Assembly: GCA_041576815.1 (NCBI GenBank)
Contig: JBFGKE010000001.1
Coordinates: forward strand, 166,421 to 230,420
Origin: SG8-38 sp041576815
GTDB lineage: Bacteria; Myxococcota_A; Polyangia; Polyangiales; Houyiibacteriaceae
Length of the DNA stretch: 64,000 nucleotides
Direction of reading: 5' to 3'
In this document: piece after piece, positions 51,916 to 59,069 of the stretch
Position numbering within the stretch: position 1 is the first letter of the stretch
How the letters are laid out: every line of letters begins with the position of its first letter
The notes under the pieces: generated by a model
What the model saw: only the letters and a program-made list of their open reading frames with translations
Database searches by the model: none
Told to the model about the DNA's origin: nothing
Translations under genes and position numbers: made by a program

Positions 51916-54224
51916 GGCGAGGTCGGCCCTGACTCTGGTGGCGGCTCCTCAGCCGGGCCCGGCTCGGGCTCGAGCTCCGGTGGAAGCTTCGCACGTGGTT
52001 CCAAGGTTTTGATACGAGCGACCGCGGCTTTGACGTGCGCGCCGTTCGGTCGCCGCTTCACGTAGGTGTAATATGCCGAGACCGCTTCGTCTTTGCGACC
52101 CAAGCTCTCGTAAGTCTCGCCCAATCGGAAGAATCCGTCTGGATGCCCGCGCCGCGCAGCCACGCCGTAGTAGCGCAGCGCCGACTCGAAGTCTTCGATG
52201 CGCGTGAAGACCGTACCGAGGCCGTCCATCGCGCCAGCCGAGCCCGGACTCGCCTCGATCGCGCTCTCGAAGAAGGAACGTGCCCGGGAGTAGTTCCCCG
52301 CGGCCAGCTCGGCGCGCCCTTGGCCCATGTACCACTCGTAGTCGCGAACCGGCGGCCGTCCGTCGACGAAGGCGTCGTCGCTCGCCGCTTCGACCAGCCT
52401 GTCGTAGTCGTCGCCTTCGCCCGCTGTCGCAGGTCGCTTCCGCTTCCCGGTCGCGGTCCCGCTCTCGAGCCCGTTCCCGGTCTCGTTCCCGGTCTCGTTC
52501 GCGGTCTCGTTCGTGGGTTCGGTCTCGGGTTCGGTCTCGGGTTCGGTCTCGGGTTCGGTCTCGGGTTCGGTCTCGGGTTCGGTCTCGGGTTCGGTCTCGG
52601 GTTCGGTCTCGAGAACGGGTTGAGGATCGGGATTTTCGTCGAGTTGGGTGGCGAGCGTCGAGGCGACTGGGTGATCCGGGCGATCCGCGAGGACGGCGTT
52701 GAGCGCGTCGCGCGCGGCCGGCGCATCGCCTGCAGCGATTTCGGCCCGGGCGACGAGCAGCAAGTAGTTGACGCCCGTTGGCGCGAGCGCGACGGCCTGC
52801 TTCGCGCTCCGAAGCCCGTGTTGAAGCCCGCCGCCGGCCTCGGCTGCTTTCAAGAGAGCGTCGATTCGGAAAAGCTCTGCGGTTCGACCGAATGACGTCG
52901 CGCGGGCCTCGTCCAAGAGGGCGCGAGCCTCTCCGAGCTCGCCGACCAGGCGCAACGCGTCCGCGAGCGCGAGCTTCGCCTCGAGCTCCTTCGGATCCGC
53001 GTTCAGGGCCGCCTGCGCCGCCGTCTTCGCGCCAGACACGTGCGCCTCGGCCTCCTCTGGACCGGCACCGCCGTCGAGCTTCGCCTGCGCAGCGAGCGCG
53101 TGTGCGTGAGAAAGCTTGGCCAGGGTTTCGGCGTCTTGGCCGCCCGCCTCGACTGCGCGGGTGTAGGCGTCGATCGCGCCGGCGAAGCCTTCGAGATCAC
53201 CTCGCGCGACCGCCGCATCGCCTTCAGTCAGTGCAGCCGCGATCAGCGCGGGGTCGCCTCCGACGCCGATCAGCTTCGTAATACGATCGCCCTGCGCGAC
53301 GACGAGCGCCAAACCGCCCGCGATCACGATGAGCAGGAGCCACCGAAGAGGCGAGCCGCCCCGGCCGGGCAGCTCCGGGATGTCGTCGTCGTCGTCGTAG
53401 TAGGAGGGCGGCGGTGTGCTCGGCCGCGTCGAGGAGCGGCTCGACCCGGCCGGGAGCTCCCTGAACTCGGCGTCTTCGATCGGGGCCGACGCCGGCCACG
53501 ACGGGGGCGTCGGCTCGGGCGCCGGCGCTGGCTCGTACGCTGTCCTGGCTTCGTGCGCTGTCCTTGCCGCTGTCACCGGCTCGGGCGCTGGCTCGTACGC
53601 TGGCTCGGGCGCTGGCTCTGCCACTGGCTCTGGCGCTGTCACGATGACTGGCTCCGGTACGGCCCCAGGATCCCCCTCCGGGGCTGGCGCGGCGGCCGGT
53701 GCGGGGACGGTGCCGGGCGACGTTCGCTCGGTGGCCGCGCTCTCTTGGGCCCTAGGCACGACGTTTGGCACCACGACGCCGAGCAGCGTCGGCTGCCGGG
53801 GCCGCCGACCGGGGGGCAAGCTCGAATCTCTCGAGTTCTGCGGAGGCGCGGCAGGCGGCGGCAGGGGCGATGGAATTCGGCCCGTCGGGATTTGAACCCC
53901 AGCCGCTCGAAAGAAGGTTTCCAGCTCCGGAATCGAGCCGAGCGTCTTCCAGCCTTCGTCCGCGCGCGAGATCTCGTCGTCTGGAGTCAGCTCACCAACG
54001 GCGATCCGGCGCTGGAGCTCCCGCAGCGAGTCGATTGTATGGGTGGTGCCGTCGCCCGCCCGGAGGCGCCACACGCTGGTCGTGCGATCGACCGCAGCTT
54101 CCGCTCTCGGGTACACCTTGAACACGTGCCCGCAATTGGTGCATTTCACGCTGGTTCCACGCCCCGAGAGCAGCGTCTCGTCGAACTCGTACTCGGTTCC
54201 GCAGCGCTCGCAGGTCACATCCAT
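51912..54224 (-). CDS. Zinc-ribbon (MJ0042-type), GYF-like and TPR membrane protein
   Basis: This 770-residue protein opens with an MJ0042 zinc ribbon (Cys5, Cys8, Cys28, Cys31). A GYF_2-like domain follows (about 49-105, TSVWRLRAGDGTTHTIDSLRELQ). A long Pro/Ala/Glu-rich linker (about 110-270, many PEP and APEP), a transmembrane helix (about 292-310) and then TPR-type repeats (about 320-500 and 630-745) complete it. In between is an ETEP tandem array and a TNET/ANETGNETG segment. The layout is typical of Myxococcota membrane scaffolds. Its stop overlaps sppA by four bases. Confidence 0.8.
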   Translation of the reverse strand: MDVTCERCGTEYEFDETLLSGRGTSVKCTNCGHVFKVYPRAEAAVDRTTSVWRLRAGDGTTHTIDSLRELQRRIAVGELTPDDEISRADEGWKTLGSIPELETFFRAAGVQIPTGRIPSPLPPPAAPPQNSRDSSLPPGRRPRQPTLLGVVVPNVVPRAQESAATERTSPGTVPAPAAAPAPEGDPGAVPEPVIVTAPEPVAEPAPEPAYEPAPEPVTAARTAHEARTAYEPAPAPEPTPPSWPASAPIEDAEFRELPAGSSRSSTRPSTPPPSYYDDDDDIPELPGRGGSPLRWLLLIVIAGGLALVVAQGDRITKLIGVGGDPALIAAALTEGDAAVARGDLEGFAGAIDAYTRAVEAGGQDAETLAKLSHAHALAAQAKLDGGAGPEEAEAHVSGAKTAAQAALNADPKELEAKLALADALRLVGELGEARALLDEARATSFGRTAELFRIDALLKAAEAGGGLQHGLRSAKQAVALAPTGVNYLLLVARAEIAAGDAPAARDALNAVLADRPDHPVASTLATQLDENPDPQPVLETEPETEPETEPETEPETEPETEPETEPETEPTNETANETGNETGNGLESGTATGKRKRPATAGEGDDYDRLVEAASDDAFVDGRPPVRDYEWYMGQGRAELAAGNYSRARSFFESAIEASPGSAGAMDGLGTVFTRIEDFESALRYYGVAARRGHPDGFFRLGETYESLGRKDEAVSAYYTYVKRRPNGAHVKAAVARIKTLEPRAKLPPELEPEPGPAEEPPPESGPTSP
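52515..52610 (-). repeat. In-frame 12-base tandem repeat encoding (ETEP)x8
   Basis: On the minus strand the 12-base unit GAGACCGAACCC is repeated eight times, giving the peptide ETEP eight times within the TPR protein. The copies look near-identical at the DNA level, which indicates recent expansion by slippage. The neighbouring NET repeats show a similar, more diverged expansion. Confidence 0.85.
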
Positions 54225-54301
54225 CGTCGAAACAGCCCCCCTGGCTCGCCCCGCGGGCGCAGGATTGGTCGCCCGCGCGATTCGTTGCTACGAGGCCTCC
54301 C

Positions 54302-54973
54302 ATGCGGGAGGACCTGGCTGGCTTCATCGACCACACGTTTTTGCGACCCGACGCGGTCGGCTCCGACCTCGCCCGGCTCTGCGACGAGGCCGTTCAGCAC
54401 AGCTTCGCAACCGTTTGTGTCAACTCGGCGCACGTGCCGTTTTGTACCTCACTGTTGGCCGACCGCCAGCTCCCCATCGTCGCCACCGTAGGGTTCCCAT
54501 TGGGGGCGAGCAACCCGGCGTCGAAATCAGCGGAGGCGGCTCGGGCAGTCGCCGACGGGGCCGGCGAGATCGACATGGTCTGCCGAATTGGAGCGCTCAA
54601 GGAAGGAGAGGCGCAGATCTTCATCGACGACGTTCGCCGGGTGGTCGACGCGGCTTCCGGACGCACCGTAAAAGTGATTCTCGAGACCGGCCTGCTCACC
54701 GACGACGAGAAGCGACGGGGTGCCGGGTGGGTGCAGGCCGCTGGCGCCAAGTTCGTGAAAACCTCGACGGGGTTCGGCGAAACCGGTGCGACGGTGCACG
54801 ACGTGCGGCTGTTGCGCGAGGAGGTCGGACCCTGGTTCGGGGTCAAAGCGTCGGGCGGGATTCGCAATGCGGCGACCGCGGACCGCATGATCGCGGCAGG
54901 CGCAAACCGGCTCGGAACGAGCGCCGGCGTCGCGATCGTGACAGAATCAAAGCGAGGCGAAAAAGGATACTGA
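54302..54973 (+). CDS. deoC: Deoxyribose-phosphate aldolase
   Basis: This 223-residue class I aldolase cleaves 2-deoxyribose 5-phosphate to acetaldehyde and glyceraldehyde 3-phosphate. The Schiff-base lysine is Lys153 in KFVKTSTGFG, with the second catalytic lysine Lys182 in VKASGGIR. The TIM-barrel phosphate site (ASGGIRN) is conserved. It is divergent from the zinc-ribbon gene (77 bases) and followed by one base and the thioredoxin gene, suggesting an operon. Confidence 0.95.
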   Translation: MREDLAGFIDHTFLRPDAVGSDLARLCDEAVQHSFATVCVNSAHVPFCTSLLADRQLPIVATVGFPLGASNPASKSAEAARAVADGAGEIDMVCRIGALKEGEAQIFIDDVRRVVDAASGRTVKVILETGLLTDDEKRRGAGWVQAAGAKFVKTSTGFGETGATVHDVRLLREEVGPWFGVKASGGIRNAATADRMIAAGANRLGTSAGVAIVTESKRGEKGY

Positions 54974-54974
54974 A

Positions 54975-55613
54975 ATGGCAGTGCACGCAGTAACAGATGC
55001 AACGTTTGAAGCCGAGGTTCTCCGCTCCGAGCTCCCGGTGCTCGTCGATCTCTACGCCGATTGGTGTCAGCCATGCAAACAGCTGTCCCCGATCGTGGCG
55101 CAGGTGGCGGAGGAGCTCGCAGGCAAGATCAAGGTCGTCAAGGTCGATGTCGACAGCAGCCCGATGGTCGCGCAGACGTTCCGCGCACAATCGATTCCGA
55201 TGCTGCTCGTCATCGCACAGGGGAGGGTCGTGCAGCACCACGTCGGCGTTCTCGACAAGCCGGGCATTCTCCGCCTGCTCGAGCCGGTGATGCCCCGCTC
55301 CGCTGCCGAGGTGCGACCCGAGGAGCTTGCGGCCTGGGTGCAGCAGGGAAAGGCGCTCCCGGTCGACATTCGAGACTCCGCGTCGTTCGGGCGCTATCGC
55401 ATCCCGACTGCGATTCACATCCCCGCGGGCGAGCTTGCTGGGCGGGTCGAGGAGCTGCAGCCCTACGATGGGCGCATTCGAGTGCTCTACGGCCGAAGTG
55501 ACGAAGGCAAGGAGTGGGGCGAGAAGCTTCAAGGGGATGGCGTACAAGTCGGATTCCTCGCCGGCGGCTTTCTGCACTGGGAGGCCGACGGGCTGGAGGT
55601 GGAGCGCGGTTGA
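54975..55613 (+). CDS. Thioredoxin fused to a degenerate rhodanese domain
   Basis: This 212-residue protein has an N-terminal thioredoxin domain (1-105) with active site WCQPCK (Cys31, Cys34) and cis-Pro in SIPMLLV. A C-terminal rhodanese-like domain (about 115-210) contains VDIRDSASFGRYRIPTAIHIPAGEL and FLAGGFLHWEADG. The rhodanese active-site cysteine is missing: the loop reads VLYGRSDEG (170-178) where a Cys would be expected. The tail is thus probably a binding or structural module. AAGGA precedes ATG 54975, one base after the deoC stop. Confidence 0.9.
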   Translation: MAVHAVTDATFEAEVLRSELPVLVDLYADWCQPCKQLSPIVAQVAEELAGKIKVVKVDVDSSPMVAQTFRAQSIPMLLVIAQGRVVQHHVGVLDKPGILRLLEPVMPRSAAEVRPEELAAWVQQGKALPVDIRDSASFGRYRIPTAIHIPAGELAGRVEELQPYDGRIRVLYGRSDEGKEWGEKLQGDGVQVGFLAGGFLHWEADGLEVERG

Positions 55614-55945
55614 AGCGCACGCTTCGAATCGTCGATGAAGAGGCTCGGGCGCCGACCCGGCACGTGATCTTCGGAGACACGCGCGTCGCGATCGACGACA
55701 CCGGAGACGGAACCGGCGCTGCGCGGCTCGTCGAAGCGCTCGTGGGGGCTGGCGGGAGCCTCGTCGATCCGATGGACGATCGGCGGGCGGACTTCAGGAT
55801 CGTCGTGCGGGGTGAAACCCCTTCCCGCGAGAGCCGGGTCCGTGCAAAGGCGCTCGAGCAGGAAGCCGACCTCGTGCTCGGCTCCGCGCGTGCCGCGTTC
55901 GCCGGGCGGTTCGCATCGGCTTGCGCCGGAAGGGCGAGCCGCTAG
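55610..55945 (+). CDS. Small hypothetical protein (111 residues)
   Basis: This reading frame starts at TTG 55610, overlapping the thioredoxin stop by four bases (TTGA), and has a very strong ribosome binding site (GGAGGTGGAG) just before it. The 111-residue product begins MKRTLRIVDEEARAPTRHVIFGDTRVA and has an alpha/beta pattern, Ala/Arg-rich at the end. No cysteines beyond one near the C-terminus and no motif I recognise are present. The overlap and RBS support a real coupled gene, but the TTG start and the lack of an identified family reduce confidence. Confidence 0.5.
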   Translation: MKRTLRIVDEEARAPTRHVIFGDTRVAIDDTGDGTGAARLVEALVGAGGSLVDPMDDRRADFRIVVRGETPSRESRVRAKALEQEADLVLGSARAAFAGRFASACAGRASR

Positions 55946-55977
55946 GTTGCCGCCCGGCCTTTGAGCCCGACAGTGAG

Positions 55978-57129
55978 ATGATGGCCAGTTCGCTCGAATA
56001 CATTCCCGGCTTGGCAGGCGTACCCGCCGCGAGAACCAGCATCTGCCTGATCGACGGGTCGATCGGAAAGCTTCAATACCGAGGCTACCCGATCGAGGTG
56101 CTCGCCGATCGCTGCTCGTACGAAGAGGTCGCCTATCTCCTGCTATTCGGACGGCTTCCGACCGGCTCTCAGCTCGACGACTTTCGAGCGCAGCTGATCG
56201 CGGAACGCGGGCTGAAGTTTCGCATCATCGACTTGCTGAAGACCCTTCCCGAGAGTGGTCATCCGATGGACGCGCTGACCGCTGCGGTCGCCGCGATGGG
56301 AATGTTCTACAAGGGTGATCACATTGCCGATCCCGAATTTCGAAGGCTCAGCGTCATCCGTTTGATCGCGAAGCTGCCGACCATCGTTGCAGCTTGGCAT
56401 CGGATTCGGCGCGGCGACGACCCGATTCGACCGAGCACCGAGCTGAGCCATGCAGCCAACTTCCTCTACATGCTCGAGGGCGAAGTGCCCACCCGGTTGG
56501 CCGAGCGCGTTTTCGACGTCGCGCTGATTCTCCACGCCGAGCATTCGATGAACGCGTCCACATTCACGGCGCGGGTCACCGGGTCGACGCTCACCGACCC
56601 GTACGCGGTGGTGGCGTCCGCGATCGGGAGCCTCGCGGGCCCACTTCACGGGGGGGCCAACGAGCAGGTGCTCGCCACGCTCGACAGCATCGAAGACCGT
56701 TCGCCCCAAGCAGTCCGACGCTGGGCGGAAGACCGCCTCGCACGCAAAGAAAAGGTGATGGGGTTCGGACACCGGGTGTACAAAGTGAAAGACCCGCGCG
56801 CCACGATCCTGCAGGAGCTCGCCACCCAGCTGTTCGCGAAATTCGGAACGACCCCCGACTACGACCTGGCGGTCGAGCTCGAGGGGCAGATGACCGACCT
56901 CGTCGGTGGCAAAGGCATCTACCCGAACGTCGATTTCTACAGCGGCATCGTCTATCAGAAGCTCGGCATTCCCGTCGATCTTTTCACACCGATCTTCGCG
57001 ATCTCACGCGTCGCAGGCTGGCTGGCCCATCTTCTCGAGCAGCTCGAGGGCAATCGCATCTTTCGTCCGAGCCAAATCTGGATCGGAGAAGCGGACCGCA
57101 CGTTCGTTTCGATCGAAGAGCGCGGCTGA
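55978..57129 (+). CDS. gltA: Citrate synthase
   Basis: This 383-residue TCA-cycle enzyme condenses acetyl-CoA and oxaloacetate. Catalytic residues appear as His in LHGGANEQV, His in GFGHRVYKVKDPR, and Asp in YPNVDFYSG. The N-terminus (PGLAGVPAARTSICLIDGSIGKLQYRGYPIEVL) is that of the shorter type II/2-methylcitrate-synthase-like group. A 2-methylcitrate synthase role cannot be ruled out by eye. ATG 55978 (or 55981) follows an AGTGAG site. It converges on apbE, with one base between the stops. Confidence 0.93.
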   Translation: MMASSLEYIPGLAGVPAARTSICLIDGSIGKLQYRGYPIEVLADRCSYEEVAYLLLFGRLPTGSQLDDFRAQLIAERGLKFRIIDLLKTLPESGHPMDALTAAVAAMGMFYKGDHIADPEFRRLSVIRLIAKLPTIVAAWHRIRRGDDPIRPSTELSHAANFLYMLEGEVPTRLAERVFDVALILHAEHSMNASTFTARVTGSTLTDPYAVVASAIGSLAGPLHGGANEQVLATLDSIEDRSPQAVRRWAEDRLARKEKVMGFGHRVYKVKDPRATILQELATQLFAKFGTTPDYDLAVELEGQMTDLVGGKGIYPNVDFYSGIVYQKLGIPVDLFTPIFAISRVAGWLAHLLEQLEGNRIFRPSQIWIGEADRTFVSIEERG

Positions 57130-57130
57130 G

Positions 57131-58216
57131 CTACGGCTTGCAGTTCGGTAAGCGGCCGCCCACGAGGTCGACGTTCCAACGAATCCGCTTGCGGGCCTCG
57201 GGCGTCATGTAGACCTTGCAGTCGGCGCCGACGATGACCGCTTCGGCGGGGTAGGCGATTCGATTCAGCATCTGGAGCGCTTTGTGCGGGCCGAGCACGA
57301 ACGCGGCGGTGCTCAGCGCATCGGCGTAGATGCCCTCCGAGGTCATGACGGTCACCGAGAGGGATTCGTTCGCCGGAAGCCCGGTCGATGTGTCGATGAT
57401 GTGGTGCCAGCGCTTTCCAGAGCCGTCGAACACGGCGTGCTCGTAGTCGCCGGACGTCGAAAACGAAGCCCCCGTGCTCTCCAGAGCCGCGAAATAGGTG
57501 CTCGGGTCCCGCGGATGTTGAATCCCGACGCGCCACGGCCGACCGTCGCGTTTGCCGTGGACCTGCACTTGGCCACCGCCGAAGATCATGTAGTCGTCGA
57601 CGCCGCCGCCGCGAAGAATCGCGCCAGCTTGATCGAGGGCATATCCCTTTGCGATTCCGCCGGTACCAATCGCCATTCCACGCTTCTTCAAGTAGACGGT
57701 CTTGTACTTCTTGCTGACGCGGATGTTGGTGTACTTGATCAGCTTGAGGCGTGGCCGGAGGTCGTCGGCCGTCGGGATCTTGATCGAGTCCGGGCGAAAA
57801 TCGTAGAGCCCCCAGAGCGCCGCCCACGAGAGGTCGAAGGCTCCCCGGGACCATCTCGATACGTCCATGCCGGCGTCGACGACCCGGAGTGTGTCTCCGC
57901 TCACCTTGACCGGGTTCTTGCCGGCGGAACCGTTGATCTTGGAAACGTCGCTCCCGTCGCGCCACTCCGAAAGCACGGTCTCCAAACGCTCGATCTCTTC
58001 GAAAGCCTGACGAATGACGTTCTCGGCATTGTCCGGTGGCGAGTCGACTTGAATCTGGAACACCGTGCTCATCAGCGGCCGTGTTCGCGACAGCAGCGGC
58101 TCCTGCGCATCGTCCGAGGGATTGGGTCGTTCCCGACCGACGTCGTCCGTGACTGCGGCTTGCCGGCAACCGAGCCCGACTGCGAGCAGTGTAATTGCGG
58201 CACAGGCGCGGAGCAC
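57131..58216 (-). CDS. apbE: FAD:protein FMN transferase (ApbE), predicted lipoprotein
   Basis: This 361-residue lipoprotein (VGLGC, Cys17) covalently attaches FMN to periplasmic redox proteins. ApbE motifs are RTRPLMSTVFQIQV, AIGTGGIAKGYALDQA, GGGQVQVHGKRDGRPW and WHHIIDTSTGLPANES. The GTG at 58216 gives a compact signal peptide (LRACAAITLLAVGLGC). The ATG at 58294 would overlap the divergent DUF4159 start in a shared CATG and add a long N-terminal extension. Targets such as Rnf/Nqr subunits are not in this window. Confidence 0.9.
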   Translation of the reverse strand: MLRACAAITLLAVGLGCRQAAVTDDVGRERPNPSDDAQEPLLSRTRPLMSTVFQIQVDSPPDNAENVIRQAFEEIERLETVLSEWRDGSDVSKINGSAGKNPVKVSGDTLRVVDAGMDVSRWSRGAFDLSWAALWGLYDFRPDSIKIPTADDLRPRLKLIKYTNIRVSKKYKTVYLKKRGMAIGTGGIAKGYALDQAGAILRGGGVDDYMIFGGGQVQVHGKRDGRPWRVGIQHPRDPSTYFAALESTGASFSTSGDYEHAVFDGSGKRWHHIIDTSTGLPANESLSVTVMTSEGIYADALSTAAFVLGPHKALQMLNRIAYPAEAVIVGADCKVYMTPEARKRIRWNVDLVGGRLPNCKP

Positions 58217-58292
58217 GGCGCAACTGTCGTCGTGAACACCGCTGCCGTCAACCCGGCTTGCGCTTTGTCGCACGGTTGGTAGTCCTCTCAGC

Positions 58293-59060
58293 ATGAGGGC
58301 CGAGACTGGGGTGCGAGGCGGTCGCCTTCTTCTAGTACTGGCCTGTCTTTCAGTGTGGCCGGCACATCGTGCGGATGCATTTGGCGAAGCGACTTCCGTT
58401 GAGCTGGTTTCTCTCGATACGGGTGAAAACGTCGACGAGTCGCGTGGTGTGACGGAGCGTCTCGCGTGGGAGGTGCGCAAACGCTCGAGCGTCGAGCCGA
58501 TTCTCGAGCCGGGTCGTGCGCGGCTCGACAAGGCGTCGCTGTTCCGCAGCCCGTTCGTGTACTGGCGCGGGAGCGAAGAGTTTCCGCCACTGAGCGAGGC
58601 CGCGATCGAGGGGCTTCGAAAGTACGTGCATCGAGGCGGGTTCATTTTGATCGACGACGCGACGGCTGGCGCTGACGGCTTCGACCGGGCCGTCCGCCGT
58701 GCGCTGCTTCGTGCGTTTCCGGCGCTACCGCTGAAACCCATCCCTTCCAATCACACCATCTATCGATCGTTCTACCTGCTGCGGAGGCCGGTGGGGCGTG
58801 TTCGTGGTCCGGAGTTTCTCGAGGGAATCACCTATGGAGATCGCATTGCGATCGTGTACTCGCGGCACGACCTCGGGGGGGCGTTCGAACGCGACAAGCT
58901 CGGCGCGTGGAGCCAAGCGGTGGTCCCCGGCGGAGAGGGCCAGCGGGAGCGCGCGATCCGTCTCGGGGTGAACCTCGTGCTGTATTCGCTCTGCACCGAC
59001 TACAAGGACGATCAAGTCCATGCCCCGTTCATCATGCGGCGGCGGGGCTCGGGGCCCTGA
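58293..59060 (+). CDS. DUF4159-domain protein
   Basis: This 255-residue protein has a Sec signal peptide (about 1-29, LLLVLACLSVWPAHRADA). DUF4159 features are the FVYWRGSEEFPPLSEAAIEGLRKYVHRGGFILIDDAT stretch (amidotransferase-like strand-turn) and the SFYLLRRPVGR region. DUF4159 proteins occur with VWA membrane proteins and MoxR AAA+ ATPases in envelope-stress or aerotolerance (Bat) type clusters. Here the downstream VWA protein is present but MoxR, DUF58 and BatA-like genes are not. It is nine bases from the next gene. Confidence 0.8.
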   Translation: MRAETGVRGGRLLLVLACLSVWPAHRADAFGEATSVELVSLDTGENVDESRGVTERLAWEVRKRSSVEPILEPGRARLDKASLFRSPFVYWRGSEEFPPLSEAAIEGLRKYVHRGGFILIDDATAGADGFDRAVRRALLRAFPALPLKPIPSNHTIYRSFYLLRRPVGRVRGPEFLEGITYGDRIAIVYSRHDLGGAFERDKLGAWSQAVVPGGEGQRERAIRLGVNLVLYSLCTDYKDDQVHAPFIMRRRGSGP

Positions 59061-59069
59061 GGCTAGCGC

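Noticed and set aside
52515..52610. Short regular repeats considered as a CRISPR-like array
   Set aside because: The 12-base units are contiguous, with no spacers, and are translated in frame as ETEP.
52035..52895. Long plus-strand reading frame with Gly-Phe-Gly-Leu repeats
   Set aside because: It is the complement of the ETEP-coding array in the zinc-ribbon/TPR gene. The repeat explains its length; it has no start context or domain.
58292..58295. Divergent apbE and DUF4159 genes sharing a CATG as overlapping starts
   Set aside because: The apbE start at 58294 would add an unneeded N-terminal stretch. GTG 58216 gives a proper lipoprotein signal, so the overlap is probably not real.
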